A stretch of DNA of 64,000 bases from an uncultured Odoribacter sp. (GCA_944321165.1 CALUKE010000002.1:310001-374000); one strand, 5' to 3'; counted from the stretch's first letter, positions 1-9,802 are shown. Program-made: numbers and translations. The notes: generated by a model from the letters alone, not told the origin.

Positions 1-43
1 AAATACAGCAATAATTATCAAATTGATGAAGTAGAAGTAATTT

Positions 44-1267
44 ATGAAGAATAAAAATATGAAAGAAAATTATTTCAATAAAACCTATATTCTGTTGATG
101 TTGGCCATGTTGTGCACTGGTCTGTCCGGGCATGCACAAACCGCGGGTGAGGAAAGTTCTGTGGAAGGGAGTGACAGCTGTAAAAAAGAGGCTAAAAAAG
201 CCTGGGAAATCGGTGTCGGTATTAGTGGATTTCAGATGTCCCGATTCTGTGTACTTGGTTTTCAGACGAACCAGCATGGTGGTTACTCCATAAATACCAG
301 TAAAAGAGATCTTTTGGGAGGAGGACAATTCTACTTGGCGAGAGAGTTGAACTCACATTTCTATGTAGATTTACAGGGAAATGTAAGTTATACTTCGGAT
401 CCTGTACGCAATGGAAATGAATCGAGGTGGGCCGGTATGGCCGGACTTGGTTTGCAGTGGCGTTTGGGTGAGTATTTTCATTCTACCTATATAGATCCTT
501 TCCTGCGGTCGGGGATAAACTACCTGCATAAAAATTTCAGAATTGATTACGCTGGCTTGGAGATGGTCGATCGGGATAAGGTGGGGTGGAATCTTTTGAA
601 TGATTTTAATAAAGAAGGGTGTGATAAATATAATCTGATACCGTTTTCATTCGGGGCTGGTGTAAATATGTGGCTCAATGATCGGGCGGGTATTGCTTTG
701 CAGGCAGACTATCTGTTGATGCCTTACCAAAAGATTGCCAATTTGTGGCAAGGTTCTGTTCGTTTCATGTGGCGTTTCGGTGGAAAATCCAAACGGCCGA
801 AATCTTCTGTGCAATATATTGAGAAAGTAACGGAACGCATAGTAGAAAAACCCGTGGTAGTGGAAAAGTTTGTAGAGGTGCAGCCGCCGATAAATACATT
901 GGGTGAATTGTTCCATAATGTTTATTTTGATTTTGATCAGGCTGAAATAACGCCTAAATCTGCAGCGGTTATTGATAGAATCGCTCAGATAATGATGAAG
1001 GATACGGATAAAATGTATCTTATTACTGGATGTACGGATGCAAAGGGGTCCTTAGAGTATAATATGGCATTGTCACAGAAACGGGCAGATGCTGTTGTCG
1101 AGGCTTTGGTACAAAGAGGGTATCCTGCCAAAAATCTAAAAGCAAGAGGTGTCGGTAAATTGATCTCTTATGCCTCCCAGAATGCGTCTGATGAAGTACG
1201 GGAGGGGGACCGTAAAATTATGGTGGAAATAATTACGAATAAGGAGTATTGGAACCATATACCATAG
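44..1267 (+). CDS. OmpA-family outer membrane protein
   Basis: Likely an outer-membrane beta-barrel protein that anchors the envelope to peptidoglycan. The 407-residue product starts with a signal peptide (hydrophobic stretch about residues 14-31 ending GHAQ). The middle 50-250 has the alternating aromatic/glycine pattern of a small barrel. A charged linker with repeated VEK/VE pairs (about 262-282) leads to a C-terminal OmpA-like domain (about 290-395), shown by YFDFDQAEITPKS, TDAKGS, LSQKRADAV and RGVGK. The first ATG is used; a second in-frame ATG five codons on is equally possible. A strong terminator follows, so it is separate from the next locus. The domain call is firm; the physiological role is inferred from the family. 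Confidence 0.88.
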   Translation: MKNKNMKENYFNKTYILLMLAMLCTGLSGHAQTAGEESSVEGSDSCKKEAKKAWEIGVGISGFQMSRFCVLGFQTNQHGGYSINTSKRDLLGGGQFYLARELNSHFYVDLQGNVSYTSDPVRNGNESRWAGMAGLGLQWRLGEYFHSTYIDPFLRSGINYLHKNFRIDYAGLEMVDRDKVGWNLLNDFNKEGCDKYNLIPFSFGAGVNMWLNDRAGIALQADYLLMPYQKIANLWQGSVRFMWRFGGKSKRPKSSVQYIEKVTERIVEKPVVVEKFVEVQPPINTLGELFHNVYFDFDQAEITPKSAAVIDRIAQIMMKDTDKMYLITGCTDAKGSLEYNMALSQKRADAVVEALVQRGYPAKNLKARGVGKLISYASQNASDEVREGDRKIMVEIITNKEYWNHIP

Positions 1268-1320
1268 ACCGTGTGGATCTGATTAACTGAAATATGCCCT
1301 AACAGAGGTGATGTGTGGGA

Positions 1321-1359
1321 GAGGGTGGCTCAAATTTTTTGAGTCGCCCTCATTTTTTG
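1321..1359 (+). terminator. Rho-independent terminator after the ompA-like gene
   Basis: A 14-bp stem (GAGGGTGGCTCAAA paired with TTTGAGTCGCCCTC, two G-U pairs, short T loop) is followed by ATTTTTTG. It lies 54 bases after the ompA-like stop codon and isolates that gene from the fecR locus. Confidence 0.9.
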
Positions 1360-1435
1360 TTGCACAACTGTTGGGATTGATTCCGGATATTCAATTCTGC
1401 TGGAAAATTTTTGAAAAAAAATTGAAAAAATCGTC

Positions 1436-1466
1436 CACCCATTTTTTTAATTCTGTGTTTTACTAT
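1436..1466 (+). promoter_or_regulatory. Candidate ECF-sigma promoter of first fecR
   Basis: CACCC at 1436-1440 followed by a T run, then TGTGTTTTA from 1454, 18 bases from the CAC. The same arrangement lies just before the other two fecR genes (36140 and 63071) at spacings of 18 and 17. No ordinary TAnnTTTG box is visible here. That it is the recognition site of a FecI-type sigma factor is inference from this three-way recurrence. Confidence 0.5.
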
Positions 1467-1480
1467 AAAAAACTGAACAG

Positions 1481-2641
1481 ATGAAAAGGCAGGATGAAGA
1501 TCTCCCCTGGTGGGATTATTTTTCGGGAGAATTGGATGCGGTGACTCACAAAGAGTTGGAAACTTCTTTGCGGGAAGATCCGGCGCAATCAGAATTGTTT
1601 AAACAGACCGCCAGAAAGGTACATGCGATTCGCTGGACCGCTTTATGGGATTCTCTGGATGAAGAAAAAGCTTACGAAAGATTGCGCAGACGTTTCCGTC
1701 GGCATCGTATACGAATGCGTTTGATCAGTAGCGCGGCAGTGTTGGCTCTGTTGGTGGCCGGTGGATTGTCCTTCTGGTTGCATACCCGTCCGCAGACAGT
1801 TACGCTTGCGACCGTCGATTCGGATTGTTTGGATACACTGAAGGGACCGATTTTGACTTTAAAAGACGGGCAGCAGGTGTCGCTTCGCGATTCGTCGCAA
1901 TGGACTTTACCGATTTCTGGAAATGTGAATATTCATTTGACCGATTCTGGGTGTTTGGAATATATCCCTTTGACTGATACTGTTCATGACTTACTTCACT
2001 ACAACACGCTTTCCATTCCTCGGGGATGTGAATTTGTAGTGACTCTTTCCGATGGAAGTCGGGTGTGGTTGAATGCCGAATCCTCTTTGCGTTTTCCGGA
2101 ACGTTTTGTCGGTAAAGAAAGAAAGGTTTTTTTGGAAGGAGAGGCTTATTTTGAAGTAGCTCATCAATCGGCACATCCTTTTAGAGTCATCACTCGGGAC
2201 GGACAAGTGACTGTTTTGGGAACGACCTTTAATGTCAAGGCATATCCGGAGGAAGAGGAGAGTGTCACCACTTTGTTTTCCGGGAGTGTTGAACAGTACC
2301 TTTCTTCTGTGGAGCAGCCTGTCTTACTGGAGCCTGGCCAGCAGATCCGTTTTGACCGGAGTGATAAAAAGTGGCAAGTTGTTCCGGCCGATGTGGAAGA
2401 GGTACTGGCCTGGAAGAATGGAAAGTTGATTGCCCGGGACAAATCGCTGGAAGAAATCTTCCGGATGTTAGAACGTTGGTATGATTTTGAGGTGGTGTAT
2501 ACCTGTCCGGACTTGAAAGAAATAAAATTTCACTTGCATACCAATCGTTATGCCGATATCCGGACGATTTTGGATCATCTGCAGTCGACCAACGGAATTC
2601 ATTTTACTTATATCGATCATAAAATATATGTCAGTCAATAA
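1481..2641 (+). CDS. FecR family anti-sigma factor (locus 1)
   Basis: Inner-membrane sigma regulator that relays a signal from a SusC/TonB-dependent receptor to a cytoplasmic ECF sigma factor. The 386-residue protein has a cytoplasmic N-terminal part (1-80), one membrane segment (about 82-100, SSAAVLALLVAGGLSFWL), a FecR domain (about 175-280, with LSDGSRVWLNAESSLRFP, FLEGEAYFEVAHQ and VLGTTFNVKAY) and a C-terminal DUF4974-type domain (about 310-385). The next gene is its likely partner SusC, which has an STN signalling domain. The usual neighbouring sigma gene is missing: the gene before is ompA-like and ends in a terminator. Family call is firm; the cognate sigma is unknown. Confidence 0.93.
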   Translation: MKRQDEDLPWWDYFSGELDAVTHKELETSLREDPAQSELFKQTARKVHAIRWTALWDSLDEEKAYERLRRRFRRHRIRMRLISSAAVLALLVAGGLSFWLHTRPQTVTLATVDSDCLDTLKGPILTLKDGQQVSLRDSSQWTLPISGNVNIHLTDSGCLEYIPLTDTVHDLLHYNTLSIPRGCEFVVTLSDGSRVWLNAESSLRFPERFVGKERKVFLEGEAYFEVAHQSAHPFRVITRDGQVTVLGTTFNVKAYPEEEESVTTLFSGSVEQYLSSVEQPVLLEPGQQIRFDRSDKKWQVVPADVEEVLAWKNGKLIARDKSLEEIFRMLERWYDFEVVYTCPDLKEIKFHLHTNRYADIRTILDHLQSTNGIHFTYIDHKIYVSQ

Positions 2642-2645
2642 AGAA

Positions 2646-2672
2646 GGAGAGGATGTTTGCGGCATCCTCCCC
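2646..2672 (+). other. Stem-loop between fecR and susC (locus 1)
   Basis: GAGGATG (2649-2655) pairs with CATCCTC (2663-2669) around a seven-base loop, with two further G-C pairs outside one mismatch. No T run follows, so it is not a standard terminator. It may set mRNA processing or stability so that susC is expressed more than fecR; that is inference. Confidence 0.4.
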
Positions 2673-2722
2673 CGATTGCTTCAATAATTATCCTAATTTA
2701 TTAATCAAAGCTAAACAAAGTT

Positions 2723-5700
2723 ATGAGAAAAAAACGAAGATTGCAACGAATATTGCGAAAGATGAAACTATTGGCTTGTTTGATTTTGGCCGGTTTTTGC
2801 ACCTGTCATGCTGCATTGAATGCACAAAACTATAAAATTGACCTTTCTGTTACCAATACCTCATTGACGGCCGTATTTCGGCAGATCGAACAATTGACGG
2901 ATTATATGTTCGTCTATAAATCGGCCGACATCCAGCCTTTTCAAAGCATTACGATCGATTGCCGGCAGACGGAGGTCAGCCGGATTTTGGACGATTGTCT
3001 TGCCGGAACGGGGTTGAGTTATTCTTTTAAAGACAATCTGATCGTTATCCAGTCGCATGCTCCGGTACATGAAGAACGAAAAGTAAAGGGAAAAGTGATT
3101 GATATGAAGAAACAGCCTCTGCCGGGAGTGACCGTATTGTTAAAAGGAACAAATCTGGGCACGGCTACGAATGCGGATGGAATTTTTACATTGACATTGA
3201 CGAGTCTGGAAAATGTTGTACTGGTGTTCAGTTGTATCGGCATGGAGACAAAAGAGATTGAATTGGATGGAAAGGGAAATGAGGAAGAGTTGGTAGTGAC
3301 TTTACCTGAATTGATCGAAAGTCTCGATGACGTTGTGGTTACCGGATATCTGAATGTGCGCAAGGAGTCGTATACGGGCACCGCGGTTCGGATAAACGGG
3401 AAGGATCTGCTGAAAGTGGCGAATCGGAATATCATATCCGCCATCCAAGTTTTTGATCCTTCTTTCCGGGTCATGGAATATAATGAAAAAGGTTCTGATC
3501 CAAATGCTGTGCCGGAGTTTTACATTCGGGGACATTCTGGTATTTCAAACCTGGATATAGAAGAGATCAGTGAAGCACGCATAAAAAATAATTCTAACCT
3601 GCCTATTTTTATTTTGGATGGTCTGGAGGTAAGTGTTGAGAAGATATATGATATGGATCCTCAACGGATTCATAGTATTACAATCTTGAAAGATGCTGCC
3701 GCAACGGCAATATATGGGTCGCAGGCTTCCAATGGTGTTGTTGTCGTTGAAACGGTTTCTCCAAAGGCCGGGAAATTCAATGTATCATATAATTTGACAG
3801 GTACGTTGACGACTCCCGATATAACAAGCTATGACTATTTCAATGCATCCGAAAAGCTGGAAGTTGAGAAAAAAGCCGGTTATTATGATATTTATGGTTA
3901 TGGGGTGCGTGCGGTGTATAAAGAGTTGAATAAAAAACAGATGGCCATAAAAAAAGGAGTTGATACGGACTGGCTGGCCTTGCCTTTGCGGGTAGGGTAT
4001 AACCATAAGCACAGCGTGGCAATAGATGGTGGTAATGACAATATCCGTTATGGGGTTAATCTTTTTTATGACCAGCAAAAAGGAGTAATGAAAAAAGATC
4101 TGCGTGAGCGAGTCGGGACAGAGTTAAGAATCGATTACCGATTGTCAAATTTGAATATAATCAATAGAATTTCTTACAACAGGGTATTTTCTAAGAATTC
4201 ACCCTACGGATCTTATGCAAGTTTTGTCAAGCAATTGCCATACAATGAATTGTATGATGAGTTCGGTAATTATCTTTATACATTCACTTCCTGGCATGAT
4301 GGAGTTCCGATTGTAAATCCCATGTATGAAGGAAGTGTGACAAAGAATTATGATAAAACGGTAACAGAAGATTTTGCGAACAATTTGTTGGTAGATTTTT
4401 ATTTTAATGAGCATTTGGCGATAAAAGCCCAATTTGGTATTGCCCGACAGATATCATCGCGTAAAAACTTTGTGGATCCCGCTTCTGGAAAATTTGCATC
4501 AACCACTTACCAGGATGCTTTAAAGGGTTCTCTGTCGACTTTGGATCGGAAAAGTTTTAACTGGACAACGAATTTATTGTTGCGGTATAATCGTTCAATT
4601 GCATTGAATTATATAAATGCTTCCTTGGGTTTGAATGTTTCTGAACAAAAAAAGTCTTCTCTCGGTGTCAACTATCGGGGTTTCCCCTCTGGAAACCTGA
4701 GCTCTGTCATGTATGCGCAGGAAGTGATCGGCAAACCCTTGGAAAGTGATAACCATACCCGTTTGGTCGGAGTTTTTGCCCGTTTGAATTATTCGTATGA
4801 CGATATTTATTTGTTGGATGCTTCTTTGCGTTTGGATGGATCTTCTGAGTTCGGTACTGATCAGCGGTTTGCCCCCTTTTGGTCTACCGGAATAGGAATT
4901 AATTTCCACAATTATTCATTTTTGAAAGACAATCGGATTTTGAACCAGTTGAAGTTGACCGCTACCTATGGTCAAACCGGGAAGTTAAATTTTCCGCCCT
5001 ATGCCGCTAAAGATATCTATGAAGTATTCTCTGACAAATGGTATGCGACGGGTATGGGGGTGAAATTAATGGCTTTGGGTAATTCCGGATTGAAATGGGA
5101 AAAGAAGAACAGTTATGATTTGAAGCTTGAACTGGGAATTTTTGACGGTCTGTTTTATGCCCAGCTGGCATATTATAATGCCAAGACGACGGATATGATT
5201 ACTTCTATTGCTATACCTTCCTCTTTTGGTTTTGTTTCTTATTATGACAATCTGGGCGAAGTGGAGAATATCGGTTATGAGTTGAATCTCCGTTCCGTTT
5301 TGCTTCGGAAAAACGACTGGTATCTGTCTCTGTATGGAAATATGGCCCACAATAAAAATAAGATTTTGAAAATAGCCAATTCATTAAAACGGTATAATGA
5401 ACAGGTAGACGAGTATTATAAGGATTATTCGGCCTATAAAGAGAAGTATGCGAAATCATTTACCAAATATGTGGAAGGAGGCTCTACTACCTCTATTTTC
5501 GGTATGAAATCATTGGGAATCGATCCAACCAGCGGTTATGAGGTTTTTGTCCGTAAGGACGGGACGATTACTTATGAGTGGGAACCGAATGAACAACAGA
5601 TATTGGGTAATTCTCTGCCGAAACTGCAAGGTGCTTTTGGTGTGAATTTGCAATGGCGTAACTGGACGCTTTTCGCCAGTTTCCTGTATGAATGGGGAGG

Positions 5701-6073
5701 ACAGATTTATAATTCAACTTTGCCTATACATGTTGAAAGTGTCGATTTGTATAATTATAATGCAGATCGTCGGGTTTTGTCTGATCGTTGGCAGGAGGTC
5801 GGTGACATTACTCCGTTGAAACATATTGCCGATCGAAGAAGTTATTCGCGTCCAACTTCCCGTTTTGTTCAGGATAACAATGTTTTGAGATTGAATTCAT
5901 TGAGTCTTTCCTGGGCTGTTTCGGACGGTTTTGTCAAAAGATGGCGTTTGAATCAGTTGAAATTGCAACTCAGTATGAATGATGTAGCACATTGGTCAAC
6001 GGTGAAACAGGAAAGAGGCATTGATTATCCTTTTGCTCGGAGTTTTGATTTTTCTTTAGGTTTAAGTTTCTAA
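2723..6073 (+). CDS. SusC/RagA-family TonB-dependent transporter with STN domain (locus 1)
   Basis: Outer-membrane, TonB-energised import channel forming a lidded pair with the SusD-like lipoprotein downstream. The 1116-residue product has a signal peptide (about 14-34), an STN signalling domain (about 38-105, IDLSVTNTSLTAVFRQIEQ), a carboxypeptidase-regulatory-like domain (about 115-195, KGKVIDMKKQPLPGVTVLLKG), a TonB plug (about 200-335, containing FILDGLEV and ITILKDAAATAIYGSQASNG) and a 22-strand-type barrel to the end (terminal FDFSLGLSF). The STN domain and the preceding fecR indicate trans-envelope induction. No carbohydrate-active enzyme is nearby, so the cargo may be a peptide, glycopeptide or iron compound; it cannot be read from the sequence. 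Confidence 0.96.
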   Translation: MRKKRRLQRILRKMKLLACLILAGFCTCHAALNAQNYKIDLSVTNTSLTAVFRQIEQLTDYMFVYKSADIQPFQSITIDCRQTEVSRILDDCLAGTGLSYSFKDNLIVIQSHAPVHEERKVKGKVIDMKKQPLPGVTVLLKGTNLGTATNADGIFTLTLTSLENVVLVFSCIGMETKEIELDGKGNEEELVVTLPELIESLDDVVVTGYLNVRKESYTGTAVRINGKDLLKVANRNIISAIQVFDPSFRVMEYNEKGSDPNAVPEFYIRGHSGISNLDIEEISEARIKNNSNLPIFILDGLEVSVEKIYDMDPQRIHSITILKDAAATAIYGSQASNGVVVVETVSPKAGKFNVSYNLTGTLTTPDITSYDYFNASEKLEVEKKAGYYDIYGYGVRAVYKELNKKQMAIKKGVDTDWLALPLRVGYNHKHSVAIDGGNDNIRYGVNLFYDQQKGVMKKDLRERVGTELRIDYRLSNLNIINRISYNRVFSKNSPYGSYASFVKQLPYNELYDEFGNYLYTFTSWHDGVPIVNPMYEGSVTKNYDKTVTEDFANNLLVDFYFNEHLAIKAQFGIARQISSRKNFVDPASGKFASTTYQDALKGSLSTLDRKSFNWTTNLLLRYNRSIALNYINASLGLNVSEQKKSSLGVNYRGFPSGNLSSVMYAQEVIGKPLESDNHTRLVGVFARLNYSYDDIYLLDASLRLDGSSEFGTDQRFAPFWSTGIGINFHNYSFLKDNRILNQLKLTATYGQTGKLNFPPYAAKDIYEVFSDKWYATGMGVKLMALGNSGLKWEKKNSYDLKLELGIFDGLFYAQLAYYNAKTTDMITSIAIPSSFGFVSYYDNLGEVENIGYELNLRSVLLRKNDWYLSLYGNMAHNKNKILKIANSLKRYNEQVDEYYKDYSAYKEKYAKSFTKYVEGGSTTSIFGMKSLGIDPTSGYEVFVRKDGTITYEWEPNEQQILGNSLPKLQGAFGVNLQWRNWTLFASFLYEWGGQIYNSTLPIHVESVDLYNYNADRRVLSDRWQEVGDITPLKHIADRRSYSRPTSRFVQDNNVLRLNSLSLSWAVSDGFVKRWRLNQLKLQLSMNDVAHWSTVKQERGIDYPFARSFDFSLGLSF

Positions 6074-6083
6074 CAAAGTAGGT

Positions 6084-7553
6084 ATGATGAGATTAATTTT
6101 TATTATAATATTGTTTGCTCAGGGAGTTTGCTTGATGTCCTGTTCAAAATGGCTGGATATTAATCCTGAGAATCAGATTGGAAAAGACCAACTTTTTGAG
6201 GATGAGATGGGTTTCCAAAATGCGTTGAATGGTATTTATCAGAAATGTTCAGAAACTTCTTTATATGGAAAAAATCTGAGTTGGGGTGCTTTGAGTTTGA
6301 TGGCTCAAAATTATAGACAGGAATTTATCAGGGATTTGACTGATCAGTATTTTGGTAAATATGAATATGAATCGGCGGAAGTCTTGCAGGCAATTGACGG
6401 AATCTGGTCCGGAATGTACAATGTGATTGCCAATTGTAATTTACTGTTGAAAGAGATTGCTTCAAAACCGGCTTCTATGTTTATGCTTGATACGGTTGCT
6501 AAAAATCTGATTGAGGGAGAAGCCTATGCCTTGAGGGCGATGGCTCATTTTGATTTGATCCGACTGTTTGCTTCTGCTCCAAACAAGAATGCGGATATGG
6601 CAGTAGTCCCTTATCACGATACCTATCCTTCCGAGGTAACACTTCCTTTAAAGACGAAAGATGCCATTGATCGTGTTATAAAAGATCTGTTGCATGCCAA
6701 AGATCTAGTCGCATATCACGATACTTCATATAATAAAGAGGCATTTTTACATGGGGCTTCTGGACGTTTTGGGAAGAGTGAAGGAATAAAAGGGGGAGAT
6801 TTTTTTAAGAAAAGAGGATATCGATTGAATTATTGTGCGATTGTAGGCATGTTGTCCAGAGTGTATATGTATAAAAGTGATGTCGATCAGGCCCTGTTTT
6901 ATGCACAGTATTTTTATGACAGATTCTATAAAAACAATGCCTGGTTCTTTTTCAATACTCCGGAAGACTATACGACATCCCTGATATATAAGCAGAAGAA
7001 ATATTTGGAGGAGTGTATTTTTGCGTTCTATAACAGGGATTTGCTGCAAAATGTCGAATCGTATTGTGCAGGTGATAATGGGTCTGATTTGCTGTTGGCC
7101 GATTATGATGGAATTTTTTATGATGATACGGACGATTATCGGGCATCGTTGCTCAGCGATAGCGATGAGCATTTTATTTATAAATACAGAGATGTAAATA
7201 GCTCCTTAAGAAATGAGTTTGAAGGATATACTATACCGGTTTTACGTATCAGTGAGATTTTTTACATTTTGATCGAAGGGCATTATCTGAAAGGCAATGT
7301 GACTCAGGCCTTGGAGTTGTTGAAAGAACTGCGTATGAAAAAAGGAGCCAAACGTCAGATCTCTTCCATAGAGAGTCTGGATCATCTGTATGATATTTTA
7401 GTGAACGATGCCCGTCGTGAGTTCATAGGGGAAGGCCAGTTGTTTTTTATGTATAAACGTTTGAATAGGGATATTTTAATAGAAAATGGCAGTATCGCAG
7501 CGATGGAGGAGCGGATGACATTTAAAGTCCCGGATAGTCAGAATTTTTATTAA
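6084..7553 (+). CDS. SusD/RagB-family surface lipoprotein (locus 1)
   Basis: Ligand-capturing lid of the SusC transporter immediately upstream (10-base gap). The 489-residue protein has a lipoprotein signal peptide with lipobox LMSC (Cys about residue 20) followed by SKWLDINPENQ, the usual start of a mature SusD protein. The segment around 130-160 (LIEGEAYALRAMAHFDLIRLF) is the conserved TPR-like helix of the family, and the C-terminal part carries ARREFIGEGQLFFMYKRL, the usual RxxF/E-G-x-R-type helix. Expected to sit on the outer leaflet. It belongs to the same operon as the two following lipoprotein genes. Confidence 0.95.
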   Translation: MMRLIFIIILFAQGVCLMSCSKWLDINPENQIGKDQLFEDEMGFQNALNGIYQKCSETSLYGKNLSWGALSLMAQNYRQEFIRDLTDQYFGKYEYESAEVLQAIDGIWSGMYNVIANCNLLLKEIASKPASMFMLDTVAKNLIEGEAYALRAMAHFDLIRLFASAPNKNADMAVVPYHDTYPSEVTLPLKTKDAIDRVIKDLLHAKDLVAYHDTSYNKEAFLHGASGRFGKSEGIKGGDFFKKRGYRLNYCAIVGMLSRVYMYKSDVDQALFYAQYFYDRFYKNNAWFFFNTPEDYTTSLIYKQKKYLEECIFAFYNRDLLQNVESYCAGDNGSDLLLADYDGIFYDDTDDYRASLLSDSDEHFIYKYRDVNSSLRNEFEGYTIPVLRISEIFYILIEGHYLKGNVTQALELLKELRMKKGAKRQISSIESLDHLYDILVNDARREFIGEGQLFFMYKRLNRDILIENGSIAAMEERMTFKVPDSQNFY

Positions 7554-7572
7554 TTAATAAGAGAAATTGTGT

Positions 7573-8241
7573 ATGAAATATTTATTTATTGCATTAATAC
7601 TTATTGGATGTGTTGCTTGTCACGTGAATGAAATAGAGTGTTATCAGGATGACAATTATATTTCATTTGTAAATAAAAGTAGCGACACGGTTGTAATTTC
7701 TTTTTTTATGTTGGGAAACCTGACGGAATATCGATATCCCATTCCGGTAAGAAATACGGGAATCCCCCAAAAATATCCCATGAATTTTAAAATTGCGGTT
7801 GATGCACGGGTGACAAGCATGAAAGAGGGTTTTTATCATTTGCCGGATGAATGTTTGTTTCGTCCCATGAGTCATTTGGATACTTTCTACATACAATTGA
7901 AAAATTATCCGGCGTTGTCTTCTGAAACTGCGGTGTTGCAGTTGAATTTACTGGAGAATGAAAATTTTCGTTTGGGAGATCGGGATTATCGTTCTATTTA
8001 TTTGAAAATAAATGATAATGTTGTTCGTCCGGACTGGTGGACGGATCGGGTGGAACGTTATTATTTGGGGAGTTATTCCGAGAAAAAATTCAGATTACTG
8101 GTAGAGGTCGTCAAGCCGGATCTGACAGATACGAAAGATGCTTGGATCCGTTCCTGGGCATTGGAATTTAAAGAATGGTTAAGTGAAAATCCTACTCAAG
8201 ATGAAAGCGGGGATTTGATGTCTGTACCTGTAAAGATATAA
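7573..8241 (+). CDS. DUF4843 domain lipoprotein (locus 1)
   Basis: Probable accessory surface lipoprotein of the SusC/SusD pair. About 222 residues with a lipoprotein signal (LIGCVAC, Cys near residue 17). The pattern of hydrophobic strands, the central segment about DxxF and the late YYLGSYSEKKF motif (about residues 172-182), preceded by a WW pair, match DUF4843 proteins that recur beside SusC/SusD genes. I chose the ATG at 7573; a TTG six bases earlier is in frame but unlikely. Function is unknown; ligand binding is inferred from context. Confidence 0.78.
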   Translation: MKYLFIALILIGCVACHVNEIECYQDDNYISFVNKSSDTVVISFFMLGNLTEYRYPIPVRNTGIPQKYPMNFKIAVDARVTSMKEGFYHLPDECLFRPMSHLDTFYIQLKNYPALSSETAVLQLNLLENENFRLGDRDYRSIYLKINDNVVRPDWWTDRVERYYLGSYSEKKFRLLVEVVKPDLTDTKDAWIRSWALEFKEWLSENPTQDESGDLMSVPVKI

Positions 8242-8260
8242 ATTTTTAATAGTTGGAAAT

Positions 8261-9802
8261 ATGAAAATAATGAAGATAATAAGCATATGTTGTTATTGTG
8301 CGGTCTTGTTTTGTTCTTGTTTTAAGGATGATGGCAGTTATACTTATAAGGATTTGGAAATAAATAAAATAGATATCGCTTTCTTAAACCCGGAAGTAGT
8401 CGTGTATTATGGTGATTCTGTGATTTTTGAACCGATTCTTACTTTTTATAATGAAAAACAGAAAGAGCAAGGAGATACGCTTCTTTACAAATGGTCATAT
8501 CATTTTAATGATTTGGGGTGTGTTTGTCGGAGTCGGAATATGAAAATGAAATTTACAGATATAAAATTTGACAAATATTATGAAGGGCTTGTCATGGCGG
8601 AAGATACGACGACGGGAGCCATCTATTCCAAGGAAATAGCTTTTACCTATAAAAGTAAGTATTTGACCGGATGGCTTGTTCTGTCGGATGAAGGGGGGAA
8701 AAGCCGTTTGAATCTCTTGCGCAATCAAAATGGTAGCTGGCATACAGACAATAATATGTATGAAATGTTGCATCATAAGGAGCTGGGGACTTCTCCAGTG
8801 GCATTGTGTATTAATCGGATGAAAAGAAATGAAGTCCGGATTATGCAAGACGGAGCAGCTGGGGACCTGATATTGGATGGAACTGGTTCTTATCGGTTGA
8901 TTGCAACCATGAATGAAGAGTTTGTCGGAGGTACGTATCCTGTCGGATTCAAACCGAAAAATGTAGTCGTTTCCAGTGGCAATGTCGCTGCAATCCAGGG
9001 AACGGATGGCCGGGTATATACGAAGGTCTTCGATAATACTCTCGGAAATCCCTATGCATATGAATATTATGTCAATGTCCCGCTTCAATACGGCGGAAAG
9101 GTTTTGAAGGTTCCCTATCTGTTGTCTATTCCTCCATCTGTCGCTTATTATTTTAACTTTATCCTGTATGATGAAGTGTATGCTTCTTTTTTCATGTTGT
9201 TTGGCAGTTCTTTTTATGAATCGGGAAAATTGAGTAGATTGAAAGCCCCTGAAGATTGGGATTTAGCAAAGGGGCCGTCTCCATATGATTTGAGTGATTT
9301 TGATATGATTTATTGTCAATTGCGGAATGCATTTTTTTATAATCAGGATATTGCTGCCATATTGAAGAATAGACAAAACGGTAAATTGTATCTTTATACC
9401 TTTGGTTATTCGTCTTCATCGTCAAATGTAAATGTCAAAAATATCAAATATACGGAGATTCCGGGAGAATCTTCTTCTTTGTTGCAAGCGGCTGATAGGA
9501 TACACATGTTAAGAAAACGTTCGTATCTGTTTTTTTCTTCAAAACTTGCTCCTTCCCAATTGTATTGTTATGATTTGAGAACTAATCGGAATATGGTTTT
9601 CACTTCTTTCGGGGGACAGGCGGTTACGGCAATCGAATCGGATTATGGCAATGACAATACTCTGGCTGTGGGCTTGGATAATGGGGAATGTTATTTGTTG
9701 GATATTAGTGAACAGGTACTTGTTGGAGAAAAGAAGGAAAAGATTATATATAAAACGAAAGTGGAGGGAAATGTAGTCGATTTGTTTTATAAAAAGTATT
9801 AG
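8261..9802 (+). CDS. PKD-like family lipoprotein (locus 1)
   Basis: Surface-exposed lipoprotein, last gene of the first uptake operon. The 513 residues start with a lipoprotein signal (LFCSCFKDDGSYTYKD, lipid Cys about residue 20). The N-terminal 150 residues form an Ig/PKD-like beta sandwich (DTLLYKWSYHF, YSKEIAFTY). The rest (about 155-513) has repeated beta-propeller-like strands, for example GWLVLSDEGGKSRLNLL, AIQGTDGRVYTKVF and LAVGLDNGECYLLDI. PKD-like lipoproteins commonly follow SusC/SusD and DUF4843 genes. The ligand is unknown; binding the same cargo as the transporter is inferred. Confidence 0.8.
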   Translation: MKIMKIISICCYCAVLFCSCFKDDGSYTYKDLEINKIDIAFLNPEVVVYYGDSVIFEPILTFYNEKQKEQGDTLLYKWSYHFNDLGCVCRSRNMKMKFTDIKFDKYYEGLVMAEDTTTGAIYSKEIAFTYKSKYLTGWLVLSDEGGKSRLNLLRNQNGSWHTDNNMYEMLHHKELGTSPVALCINRMKRNEVRIMQDGAAGDLILDGTGSYRLIATMNEEFVGGTYPVGFKPKNVVVSSGNVAAIQGTDGRVYTKVFDNTLGNPYAYEYYVNVPLQYGGKVLKVPYLLSIPPSVAYYFNFILYDEVYASFFMLFGSSFYESGKLSRLKAPEDWDLAKGPSPYDLSDFDMIYCQLRNAFFYNQDIAAILKNRQNGKLYLYTFGYSSSSSNVNVKNIKYTEIPGESSSLLQAADRIHMLRKRSYLFFSSKLAPSQLYCYDLRTNRNMVFTSFGGQAVTAIESDYGNDNTLAVGLDNGECYLLDISEQVLVGEKKEKIIYKTKVEGNVVDLFYKKY

